Origin: Lotus japonicus
Lineage: Eukaryota > Streptophyta > Magnoliopsida > Fabales > Fabaceae
Direction: 5' to 3'
Assembly: GCF_012489685.1 (NCBI RefSeq)
Contig: NC_080043.1
Coordinates: forward strand, 15,928,223 to 15,992,222
DNA length: 64,000 nucleotides
Part shown: positions 47,255 through 58,100 of the stretch, in pieces
Numbering within the stretch: position 1 is the stretch's first letter
Layout of the letters: each line of letters begins with the position of its first letter
Translations under genes and position numbers: made by a program
Notes under the pieces: generated by a model
Seen by the model: the letters and a program-made list of their open reading frames with translations, nothing else
Told to the model about the DNA's origin: nothing
Database searches by the model: none

Positions 47255-48655
47255 GGATATGGAGAACTTTGCACTGGGTTAACTATTGTCAAATAATTTT
47301 TTGACAATCATCATGAAGTTGCGATATTTTTTCCTCCTTTTGAAAAATTGTTTTTTCATTACCTTTTGTCATTTATTATACTTGGAATTTTGGAACATGC
47401 TTGCCACTTGAACTTTATTAATAGAACTTGTTTGGTATCTCATGTATATTAGACGCCTCATATTAGGTTTTATATTAAATATCATTAGTGAAAGATTTTC
47501 TATTGCTTTTTTTTTTTTCCTTCAAAATGAGTGCACTTCGTACTAAAATTGCAAGCTATATGAAGGAATAGGTGAACCAAAGTTAGTTTTCTTTGAATAA
47601 AGTATAAAATTAATTAGGTGTCATATTAATTATGTTCATTTAGGTTTAAACACATTCATATACTCTATGATAGACAATTATGTTATAGCCAAGAACATCC
47701 ACATAAGTGGGGCTAACTTCCATGTATGATATTCAAACTTGATACATTGTATACTAGGAATTATGCATGCTCCACTAAAACCAAATACTCGTCACTCAGT
47801 GCCAAATTATTTACACTATCATGCTGTTAATACTAAATTTTTTAAAGAGCTAAGTGTTAAGAAGAGCTTCGTAATAATGCTCGAACGAAGTAGGTCGCAC
47901 TTATGCTGCAGATGAGCGACTTGAGCATGCAACTTTATGCATCATTTACTGAAAAGCTTTGACCGTCGGTAACTTTTATTTAATTTTTTATTAAAAAAAA
48001 GGCGGTTCTAACTGCCGACTTATTGATAAATTGGTCAATTATAGAAGGATTTATGACTATCAATAATAAGTCATATGTAAATTACCTGTTTCTTGTAGTT
48101 CTTGGATGCCACACTCACCACCATGGTCACTACTCAACACCCTCCATTATCACGATCGTCCTTTACCCTCCACGACCACCATCGTCCAAACCCTCCAGCA
48201 TTGAATCATTACAGCCAACAAATCCACTATCGTTATTGCCTACCACCTTCATTACCATTACTAACACCCTTCACTACAAGTCTACAACCAACACCACTTG
48301 GTATCCATCACCATCATCACCCTCCACCATCACCATTTCCACATAACACCCTCCATCGTCGTTTAACTCCATTTTGCTCTACGATGGCCACCCGATATCC
48401 TCCACCACCACTTCCCCCACTTGGTACCCTCCACCACTATCGTTGCTTAAGGTTAGATCACAAGACACAATAAGGAGGGTTGGGTTGTGTCCATATAATT
48501 CGATCCCGATTGACTAGATTCTACTAGACTCCGCAAATGATTTGATTAAGTTAAGCATGTAGTCTAGAGATAAGTTGTGAAGACGATAGAATAAACAGTC
48601 AGGCAGCAGACAATGCACACAAGTCTTTTATCTCGGTTCACTCTATATTAGTGGG
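47255..48655. other. 3' flank of RST mini-gene B and simple-sequence region
   Basis: This is the counterpart of 38204-39590. The CACC/CCTCCA-rich low-complexity stretch lies at about 48105-48460. No gene is called. Confidence 0.45.
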
Positions 48656-48660
48656 CTAGG

Positions 48661-49147
48661 GAGCTAAGACGGTTTGGCTGGCAATAACCTGGACATTATG
48701 GCTTCACATGCAAGAACTCAATTGTGTTTAGGAATGGCCACAAGGATGCAAGCCGAGTTATGGAGATAGCTCAAATGAGGTCTTGGAATTGGTTGAAAGC
48801 AAGGAACAAAGGTTTCAAGTTTCAATGTATGAGTGGATTACCAATCCGAGGCTCTGTCTAAGGAATGTGTAAGTTCAGCTGTAGAATTGGGGCTGTTTGG
48901 AGACTCTCAGTGTTGGATAAATGGTCTGAAATCTCAACCTGTGCATAATTGTAGCTTGGAGGAGCAGATTTTGTCCCTTTCGAGAAGTGGCTCTGTGTTG
49001 GTTTTGGAAACAGGGGCCGTGAGTTTGAGATGGAATTTATTAGTAAAGATTTCATTTGCACTTTATTGTTTTCTCTCTTCTTTTGTATTGGTTTGGTGCA
49101 CACCTAGTACACCTTTTTAATACAAGTTCTTTTTGCTGATAAAAAAA
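48661..49147 (+). mobile_element. 5'-truncated LINE, 3' end (block B)
   Basis: This is a copy of 39598-40079. A 4-base insertion near 48712 (CAAG before AACTC) and a one-base loss near 48812 break the ORF2 tail that is open in block A. It ends in seven A at 49141-49147. Confidence 0.78.
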
Positions 49148-49300
49148 GTGCAGTTGGCAGCAACCAAAATTTCCACTATCAAGTATCAATGACTTTTCCT
49201 TACAAGTATTATTGTACGTGCACATTGAGTATTCTTTAGTCATTGCCTCTCCATGCACTGTTGAGTATTCTTGTTCGAGCCTCTTCAGGCTCAACAAGTA

Positions 49301-49605
49301 CTCCCTCCGTTCCTAATTATAAGACCTAATACAAAAAATTGCGCTTATTAAGAAAACATTAAATGTGTCTAATTAGTGTGTTGGTTTTTTAAAAATGCAT
49401 ACATTCTTCCATATTTACCCTTTGTTATTTTCTCTCACTAATAAATGGTAGGTGGTAATTAAAACTTTGGAATTGAAAACACACCATTAATGTAAGGGTT
49501 ATATATGGAAGAGTATAATATTTTTTGCTAGATTATTGTTAAAGGTCTTATACTTAGGATCTAGAAAATTTTAAAACTAGGTCTTATAATTAGGAACGGA
49601 GGGAG
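49301..49605. mobile_element. Stowaway MITE inserted in block B only
   Basis: The ends CTCCCTCCGTTCCTAATTAT and ATAATTAGGAACGGAGGGAG are perfect inverted repeats, flanked by TA at 49299-49300 and 49606-49607. Block A has a single TA at this place, which proves the insertion and its exact edges. It is 305 bp, non-coding, and interrupts the minisatellite. Confidence 0.93.
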
Positions 49606-49607
49606 TA

Positions 49608-49760
49608 TTATTTTATACGCTACCTTTCCAAGTATACGAATATTCTTTTATACACTTCCTCTCCAAGAAAACGAGTATTATTTTATACATTGCCTCTCCA
49701 GGCGCACGAGTGTTCTTCATCCTTCCTCTCCAAGCATTACAAGTATTCTTTTCCATGCCT
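49608..49760. repeat. Degenerate minisatellite (block B, right part)
   Basis: This is the continuation of the block B minisatellite after the Stowaway insertion. It has the same unit as 40190-40400. Confidence 0.55.
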
Positions 49761-50637
49761 CTTCAAGAACATTGATATATGAATTGATTACATTTGAGAG
49801 TGTTGTTCATACTAACTAATGAGATGTTGTGCAATACAATCAATTCATCTCTAGTTGTATAGGATAGCGCTAATAGATAGTGAATTTCTCTCAATCCTTT
49901 CTGGAATTGACTTGATTTCCTTGTAGAGTAGACGTTGGACGTTCTTGATCAAGATCATTCTTCCTTCTAGCATAGGCATGCATTTTATCATTGAATCAAC
50001 TCAGCCTTTTTCATCGTGTTATTTCTCCTATATTTAAGGTCATATGGAAGTGGGGGTGTAAAACTGGACCATCAACATCAACGAGCTTCTTCTTCTTTTT
50101 TCTACATGGCTCTTTGATTGAATGAATGAATTCAGAAGGTGAGAACTCATGTAGAAGATGTACTTCTCAATAGATTGGGAATTCTCAATCAGTGCATTCT
50201 ATTTTTTCTTCTCATTTCTCTTCAGCTTCATCTTGTCAACAAGATGCATATGAATTTAAAGTTCTATATCTCAAAAGCATGTTTGGATATGACGCTTGAG
50301 CTCATGCTTTTCTTTTCTTTCTTTTCATCTCTTTTCTTTTCTCTCTTGGAGTTTGAAAATTGAGCTCATCTCTCACAATATAAATTTGATGCTCATTCTC
50401 TTCTTCTGAGTCACTATGATTGCTTCTCAGAAAATCAACCTTTACTCCAAGCTTCCTTGTCAACTAACTTCAACCTATTTCAACACTCTTTACTCTTTCA
50501 ACTGAATGAGCTATTTATACTAAGTATTGGAAATATGATCATTGCAAGGTGTGAGACTTACTGAGTATATGCAATAAATGTTTGTGTGTTGAAACTAGTC
50601 GTTTTGATCACAAGTACATGATAGAATAATCTTTTAT

Positions 50638-50786
50638 TCACACCTCACCTTTGAGGGGGAAAGAGGTGGAAGAGGAAAGAGATAGGAAGAAAATAAAGAG
50701 AAAGTAAATATGTGATAGATGATTTGATTGATAGAGAAGAGAGAAATAGATAGAAAATAAAGGTGGAAAAAAGGTGGGAGGTGTGA
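50638..50786. mobile_element. MITE with CACACCTC ends (block B)
   Basis: This is the copy of the block A MITE. The left end is TCACACCTCACCTTTGAGG and the right end GGTGGGAGGTGTGA, with small differences from A. Confidence 0.55.
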
Positions 50787-51749
50787 ATGTATCATAATTC
50801 ATACATGATATCAGATATTCTGATTTGTGTTAGAAGGATGAAGACTTTTTATGCCATAGATGAACGCTTCTGATCAGATCTTCATCGTCCGTAATAGTTG
50901 TAGGAGGCATTGGCTTGCTTAGGTCTAGCTTATCATGTCCAGGCTTAGTTTGAATCTGTGTAGCCGTTTGGTCATTGAAGCTTGTGCTTGATAAGACATA
51001 TATGCTTTCGGCTCATAGACACTCCTCATAGCTTATGGGGATCTGATAGCTCTGTGTCTTGATTGGTACTTTGTATTAGGCTTCAACTAGTCGCGTGTGA
51101 ACAAGCATAGTGTTTGACTTTGGTTGCTAGGTTTTAGTTGCTCGATCTAGTTGATTTATCAGGTATCTTCCTCATGAGACTCGTTCCTCTTTTGAATGCT
51201 TGAGTCTTCATGACATTGCTTCATCTTTGGATAGATACGTTTTGCACAGAGGTGGAAGTCAAATGTTTTCTTCAGGATTAGTGAGACGTTGAACTTCGGA
51301 CGATCTGAGCTTTGAGCTTTGAGCTTTGAACGTCAGATGTTGTCTTTGGATAGATACGCTTTGGACGTTTAACGTTACTTAGTGAATTCTGGAGTCTTCA
51401 GAAAATGGCTTAATACGATGTGTGTGGTCTTCAGATTGTTGATCATGCGCATGATGTTGTACCGTAGACTGTCCAATTGGTCTTGGATATTTGCGTTGAC
51501 TTTAGTGCTTTGTCATTTGTCTTCAAGTCTTCGATGTTTCTTCATTGAGCTCGTCTTCTCCATCCTTCTTGTTGATCTTATCTTGATCTTCTTTGCTCTG
51601 TCTTGATCTTTTCTTGATCTTCATATTGATCTTCTCTTTGTCCTGAAAAGCTTTAGTGTTGTCCTTGCATGTTCTGATCTTCTTTGATTTGCCTTGTGTT
51701 CATTGTCCTCTCCTATTTCTCGCTACTTTGACATGGTCTCCATGGTTTT

Positions 51750-52320
51750 TGTCAACATTAAAACATATTACATTATATGTTCTTCTAGAGGGAGAACTCA
51801 TATAGATCTTACAGTTGCAACTCAACACGGACTATTGTTGGGACCGTTGACACCTTCCAGTGTACCCTCTACCATTGTCCCACCTCCTTCACCATTATCT
51901 TTCCCTCCACCGTTATTGCGATCACTTGGGACCTTCTTCAACAAGGGAAGGAAGGGAGGGTCTTGGACTGCGGTGGAGGCTGTGATGATGGTCGCAGATG
52001 CCAATCGATGGTTGTTAGAAGGATATCTTAAGAAATTGCAGCGGTGGGGGTTGTGGGTGCCAATGAAAGCAATCAAGTGTGCAATACAACAACAGAGGTA
52101 GTGTAGGACTGGCAGGGACAATAGCGATGAAGGACGTCGTGCAATAATGAAGGTGTTTAAAGATGTTTGAGAACGATAACAATTCTTGTATATTTATAAT
52201 GTTTTTTTTTATACATCAGAAAAGTATATATTTATAATGTTGATTACAAAGAAACCCTAAAAGTATTTATAAAATTGAAAACTAATATTGAGTTTTAAAA
52301 ATTTAAAATTTGACATATAG
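51750..52320. other. Flank of block B, no supported gene
   Basis: A 135-codon open frame covers 51694-52101, but it crosses the end of the duplicated block and has no recognisable domain or splice context. The stretch 51830-52130 contains valine/threonine/proline-type codons and may be old genic debris. Confidence 0.35.
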
Positions 52321-52323
52321 TAA

Positions 52324-52490
52324 GACACACTTTTTTTAAGACACACGTCAACACACTCATTGTGATTGGTTTATTTTTAAAAAGTCAATACATTTTTTGA
52401 GAAGTAAAATAAATGTGTTAAACTTTTCAAAAAATAAACCAATCACAATATATATAGATTGAAATGTGTTTTCTTAAAAAAGTGTGTTGC
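52324..52490. mobile_element. Tourist-like (PIF/Harbinger) MITE
   Basis: The left end GACACACTTTTTTTAAG and the right end CTTAAAAAAGTGTGTTGC pair with one or two mismatches, and inner arms ATTGTGATTGGTTTATT and AATAAACCAATCACAAT pair perfectly. TAA occurs on both sides (52321-52323 and 52491-52493), the usual 3-bp duplication of this group. Confidence 0.7.
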
Positions 52491-53290
52491 TAACACTTCT
52501 AATCCTGTTTATTCATGTGTAAACTCTAGTCAAAAGCACTTCCAAAATGGCCTTCCTTTAAACCAAAACAGAAAAGAAAAATAAAACTACGTTGGACCAA
52601 TGACCGACAAGAGAAGCATCTTTCTAAAATATTATTTGGTACAGCAAGATCTGAATTTCTAAGGGGCCATATAGGCCACCCAATTATACACAAATATTGA
52701 TAAAACAAACCAAGGAAAAACACCTAATAAGCGAGAGTAATGATGATTAAAGATACAAATAACAAAAGAAAATGAGTGATGAACAAAGCTTGGTTGGAAA
52801 GCCACGCTGTGTTAGGCTTTTTCCTATGCTTCAAGGTCCCACTACCACACCTCATAAACCTTTTTCCTCATGTGAATGACCATAGCCTAGAATATGTAGC
52901 ACCTGCCTTAGCCGTCCCACAATGGAAAAGCTTGCAGCCTTCTACTTCCTGCCGTTTCCAACTAAACAAAACAATGTTTAGAAATGCTTCAATAATTAAT
53001 TCTAGAACCAGATTAATTTTAAAAAAGTTGTTTCAAAATATCAGAATTGATTCTGATCATGTTATGATACATATTACTATGTGTGCTAGTAATTACATTA
53101 AAAAGTACAAATTATTTTCACATCCAAATTCCACGTTCACCTTGGAGAGAGAGGGAGAAATATAAGAGGAAGAAATGACAAATATGATGAAGGATGTGAT
53201 AGAGAAAGAAGAGTGATAAAAATAAAAAAGTTTGTGAGAGAAATAAAAAAGAAAATGGATTTAAAATATAAAAACAGTTATTTTGGATGG
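52491..53290. other. Intergenic DNA, no supported gene
   Basis: An open frame of 129 codons (52776-53165) has no recognisable domain and no splice context. Around 52975-53060 a short AT-rich foldback-like motif (TTCTAGAACCAGATT, then AGAATTGATTCTGATC) may be a MITE remnant. Confidence 0.35.
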
Positions 53291-53297
53291 TGCAGAC

Positions 53298-54116
53298 TAG
53301 GGGTGAACATGGGCCGGGTAGATCCAATGAACCCGTCCAACTCAATCCGATCCAATAGAAAAAATGCTGGTTGGATCGGGTAATCGGGTTAATCGGATGA
53401 ATTTTACTACAATCCAACCAAGTTCGGATCGGATTTCAGATTCAGTTCAAATTCATCCAACCCAACCTAGAATCCATACATATAATAATAATTTTTTTTT
53501 TTAATTTTACTCATACTTGGAGTGCTAGTGTTGGAGTGATGACTTTTTGAAACTTTGAGACTTAAGTATTTGTAGTTATTTGTCATATTTGAACTTAGAG
53601 TATTTGTTTGTAGTTATTTGTTAAATGTCTATATATGTTATTTGGCATGTTGGAGACATGTAAGTTCTAAGTGTCATGGCATGACATTTAGGGTTGCTTT
53701 TCACTTTTTAGGTACTATTTATGTTAGATTGTTTCATGTCATTTGGTAATAAAGTTTTATGTTTTCATGATATTTGTTTATATGTCATTTATGTGATATT
53801 ATTTCATGCTATTTGGTATAAATTTTTGTGTCATTTTCATGCTATTTAGTATTATAACAGATTTAGTATTTTTTATAATTTTTTTCTGAATTTATAATAA
53901 TATTTGCAAGATTTTTTAATATTTCATATATATTAATATTTTAATATAGTGACCCAATCAATCCATCCAACCCAATCCGAACTTCGTCGGGTTGGTTCGG
54001 ATCGGGTTCGAAGAAGAAATTCGTGAAATCCAACCCAACCCAACCCAGATAATTTTGATTAGTTCGGATTTTATTTTGACCAAAATCCATCCAACCCAAC
54101 CCATGTGCACCCCGTA
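53298..54116. mobile_element. hAT-like non-autonomous element
   Basis: The left end TAGGGGTGAACATGGG and the right end CCCATGTGCACCCCGTA are inverted repeats with one mismatch and one extra base. Subterminal regions hold many CCAACCCAA(T/C)CC and GGATCGGGT motifs on both sides, typical of this plant hAT group. No transposase was seen and no 8-bp duplication could be identified at these ends. Confidence 0.65.
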
Positions 54117-55157
54117 AAGTTGGAAACTGTGGGTCCTGAATGGCGTTTACTAATCCGGGTGGAAGCCCTTGAGTGGCTCATCTTTCATTATCTGCTTTTC
54201 CTCTCTTTTATGCATCATCTCTCATATGTGAACCTTTTTCAACTCATTAACATTTTGACTTTGGACATGATGGCCTTTGAGTAACGTGTGCTATATAGCT
54301 TGAGAAGTTGAGATGGAAAAATTGGCATGCTCCTGCATACCAACACTCTATCTATACTAGTTAAAAACTTGCCATTTCTGTCTGTAACATGAATATTCTA
54401 CCTTGTTATCTTCGAATCTTTTACCCAACTTTTTGTTTTTCATATTAAGTTCAATTATATTAAGTAATAATGAAATGTAACATGAACACCAGCTGTGTAT
54501 CATGCTACTGTTCACAACCATACCATTAATACCTCGGACCAGACAATAACAAATCAATTATGGTCATACTTGCATACACAGTAGAAAATCAGAGAGACAA
54601 AATCACGGTGAACAGAAACTACTTCCCTTGGTTTTTACTACTATTCACCATCATTTTGATTTCAATGTGATTCTCTACCGTGTATCCAAACATGCACCGT
54701 ATCAAACTTATCATGTACCAAAACAATTCAAAGATATCAGCTGGACGGTGGTTCATTCTTCATATGGCTTAAGCAACATGACCCCACTTATGTGATCATG
54801 TAGCAGGCTGAAATTGAACATTGGAATATACTTTTTTTTTTCTTCTGGGGCTTCTCTTGGTGCCAAGTCAGCATCTGTCGTGGAAGGAGCAAAGAAAAAG
54901 GTACCTGAGACTGAGGAGGAAAGGTGGTAATGTAAGGTGTGAGGATTGCTGCTACACCTTTAGCTTTAAAGAGTTACCACCCTGGCATTTTCTCTGCTTT
55001 TTGTTTTCCTTTTGAACATTCCCTTTCAGCTTTCTGAGTCTCTGCAATACACCCCTCTTCCTTCTAGCATCTCTCTCAGAATCAGAAACATCCATTGATC
55101 TTGGTCCAGTTCTGCAAGCCACCATTCTGATTTTCATGATCAGCAGAATTTAGTATC
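54117..55157. other. Upstream region and 5' leader of the myosin gene
   Basis: No separate gene is supported. The last 150 bases or so before 55158 probably contain the 5' leader. A clear TATA box was not picked out. The stretch 54600-54730 resembles hAT-MITE debris. Confidence 0.4.
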
Positions 55158-58100
55158 ATGGTGAGCTTCTAAGATATAGGTTCTGTTTCTGTTATTGATC
55201 TACTCATCTTTTGTTGTCAGATCATATGTTAACACTTTCTTTTGATGGTTCAGGGAACTCCTGTGAATATCATTGTTGGATCACAGGTTTGGGTTGAGGA
55301 TCCTGAGATTGCATGGATTGATGGTGAGGTGACAGATATCAAAGGCACAAATGCCACTATCATTACCACAAATGGGAAAACAGTAAGCTTTTTACCAGAT
55401 CATAAAACTGGATTACTGATAGCAGAGTTATTTATTTGTGAAACACATTGCAAAACTTGATTGCAATAATTCCATATTATAGGTTCAGAAATCTGCTATT
55501 TGACTAGAACAGCATGGCTACTTTTTGGATCCGAATGATGGAAATGAAATGACTTGAGAAAAAGTTATAGGGAATTCCATAATTTGTTTCTTTGTTCTTT
55601 CCCTGGATTTTCTCAACCAGAGTAATATTGATAGGAATTAGGCTTCTTAAGGAGAGGTTATTATTGTAGTTATGGTTAGTTAGTAGAATGGTTAGCTAGT
55701 TAAAGGAAGAGTGCCAGTTAGCATTATCAACTGTTAGTGTAACAGTTAGCTAGTTAATTCAGTAGTTTTCTTTGTTCATTGCTAGTACCTATCAAATATA
55801 TAAAGTTAAAATTATATTATGCTTGGATTAAGCCAGAGAGATGCTGCTGCAATGTTTATTCTTAGCTCGGGAATAGAGACAAGATAGGCAGAACCATAGA
55901 AGTACTTATATTATTGTGAAATCCTAGCACAAAAGCTCCAGCCACAATTTTCAGCTTCATCAACAGATCCAAAGCAATAACATTTTAGATATTAGTACTA
56001 GTCATAGCAATTTCTTATTCCGAAAAAGAGAAATTTATTCATTTCCCTCAAACATATTTTACCATATTTTACAGAAGCAACCAATATAATAAAGAAGAAA
56101 CTATATTATTGGATAAATTCCTTATCACTATAGCAAAAGTCATAACTTGTTTTAGCTTAAGCTCACTAGCTCAAGAACCATACTTTGATTGAATTCTGAT
56201 ACACCTTAGCCTTATTGAGCCAGATACCGAAACATATCACCATGCCCATAAATTTGATGCTTGAAGTACAAGCATGAAGAAGTATATAAACTGAGCATTA
56301 TCCCCAATTTCAGGTGGTTGCAGAAATTTCAAGTATATACCCTAAAGATATGGAGGCACAGCCTTCAGGGGTTGATGACATGACCAAGCTAGCATACCTC
56401 CATGAGCCAGGAGTTCTGTATAACCTTGCCTGTCGTTTTTCTCTCAATGAGATATATGTGAGTCACAACCAGCTAATCAACTTCTCAATATATTTTTTAG
56501 TCTAAAAATATTTAGGAAAGGATCAACATCTGACAACCATCCATTATATGAGCAGACATATACAGGGAATATCTTAATTGCAGTGAATCCTTTTAGAAGA
56601 CTACCACACCTGTATGACATCCATATGATGCAGCAGTACAAAGGAGCAGCATTTGGAGAGCTTAGCCCTCACCTTTTTGCTGTAGCAGACACCTGTTACA
56701 GGTTAGAAATAGATTCTGTACTAGTATCCTAAGAAAACAATTGATTGTAGAGCTGACTCAGTTTAATATATCAGAGCAATGATAAATGAGAATGGAAGTC
56801 AATCCATTTTGGTGAGTGGAGAGAGTGGAGCTGGTAAAACGGAGACAACCAAAATGCTAATGAGATATCTAGCTTTCATGGGGGGAAGGTCTAATACAGA
56901 AGGCAGGACTGTAGAACAACAAGTCTTGGAGGTCAGTTTTAACTACTAGCAAATGTTTCTCAGTTAACTCAAATCAGGTATATGTAGTGACACTTTCACT
57001 TCTTCAGTCCAATCCAGTGTTGGAAGCTTTTGGAAATGCCAAAACTGTCAAAAACAACAATTCAAGGTAAAAAAAAATGCATACGGATTTTCTCAGATTA
57101 CATTTTCTTTCATAATTTCCATTTTAGTTGATATTACAAAATTATTGGACTTTCTGGCAGTCGTTTTGGTAAATTTGTTGAAATTCAATTTGACAAGAAT
57201 GGAAAGATTTCTGGAGCAGCAATCCGTACCTATCTCCTTGAAAGGTCAAGAGTTTGTCAGGCTTCTGATCCAGAGAGAAACTATCATTGCTTTTACATGC
57301 TTTGTGCAGCACCACCAGAGGTGACTTCTACATAATTAAATTGAAACAAAAAAAAAATTTGTAACATATCATTAACTCCTAAAATCTAACAGTTAAAGTT
57401 TGCTTGATAGGATCTTGAGAGGTTCAAGTTAGGGGACCCAAGGCAATTCCACTATCTGAATCAATCAAACTGTTATGAAGTGTCAAATGTAGATGATGCT
57501 AAAGAATACTTAGAGACCAGAAATGCAATGGATATTGTAGGTATCAGCCAGGATGAGCAGGTATTGTGCCAATGCAACAGTGCATCATATTTTGAAGAAG
57601 CAATGATTTATGTTTATCCAGAGACATTCGATCAAAGAAAATTTCCCTCCACAGGATGCTATCTTTCGTGTGGTAGCTGCAATCCTTCATCTAGGAAACA
57701 TTAACTTCGCCAAAGGGAATGAAGTTGATTCATCAAAATTGAAAGATGACAAATCACTCACCCACCTTCGAACTGCAGCCGAGTTACTCATGTACAAGCA
57801 TTGATCCAACTTTAAAATCCATATAATCTGTATGCTTCACCTTTAATGTCTATGACATGATTATTTTCAGGTGTGATGATAAAGCACTAGAAGACTCACT
57901 TTGCAAGCGAGTCATTGTTACTCCTGATGGGAACATTACAAAACTACTAGACCCAGATGCAGCTGCTTTGAGCCGAGATGCTTTGGCAAAGACTATGTAC
58001 TCCAGACTGTTTGACTGGTAAAAACAAACTAAGAATGACAACATGTATCTTCATTCAGTCGCAACATTAAAAACCCTGATAATTTTATATCCAGGAAACA

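Larger units (their letters stand above)
44218..51749 (+). repeat. Segmental duplication, block B
   Basis: This is a direct copy of block A, enlarged from 5.77 to 7.53 kb. The difference is almost exactly the Pack-MULE (with its target duplication) plus the Stowaway MITE (with TA). Outside these, the copies differ by scattered substitutions and small indels. Confidence 0.92.

Noticed and set aside
51694..52101. 135-codon open frame crossing the right edge of block B
   Set aside because: It joins duplicated and unique DNA, has no recognisable domain and lacks any gene structure.
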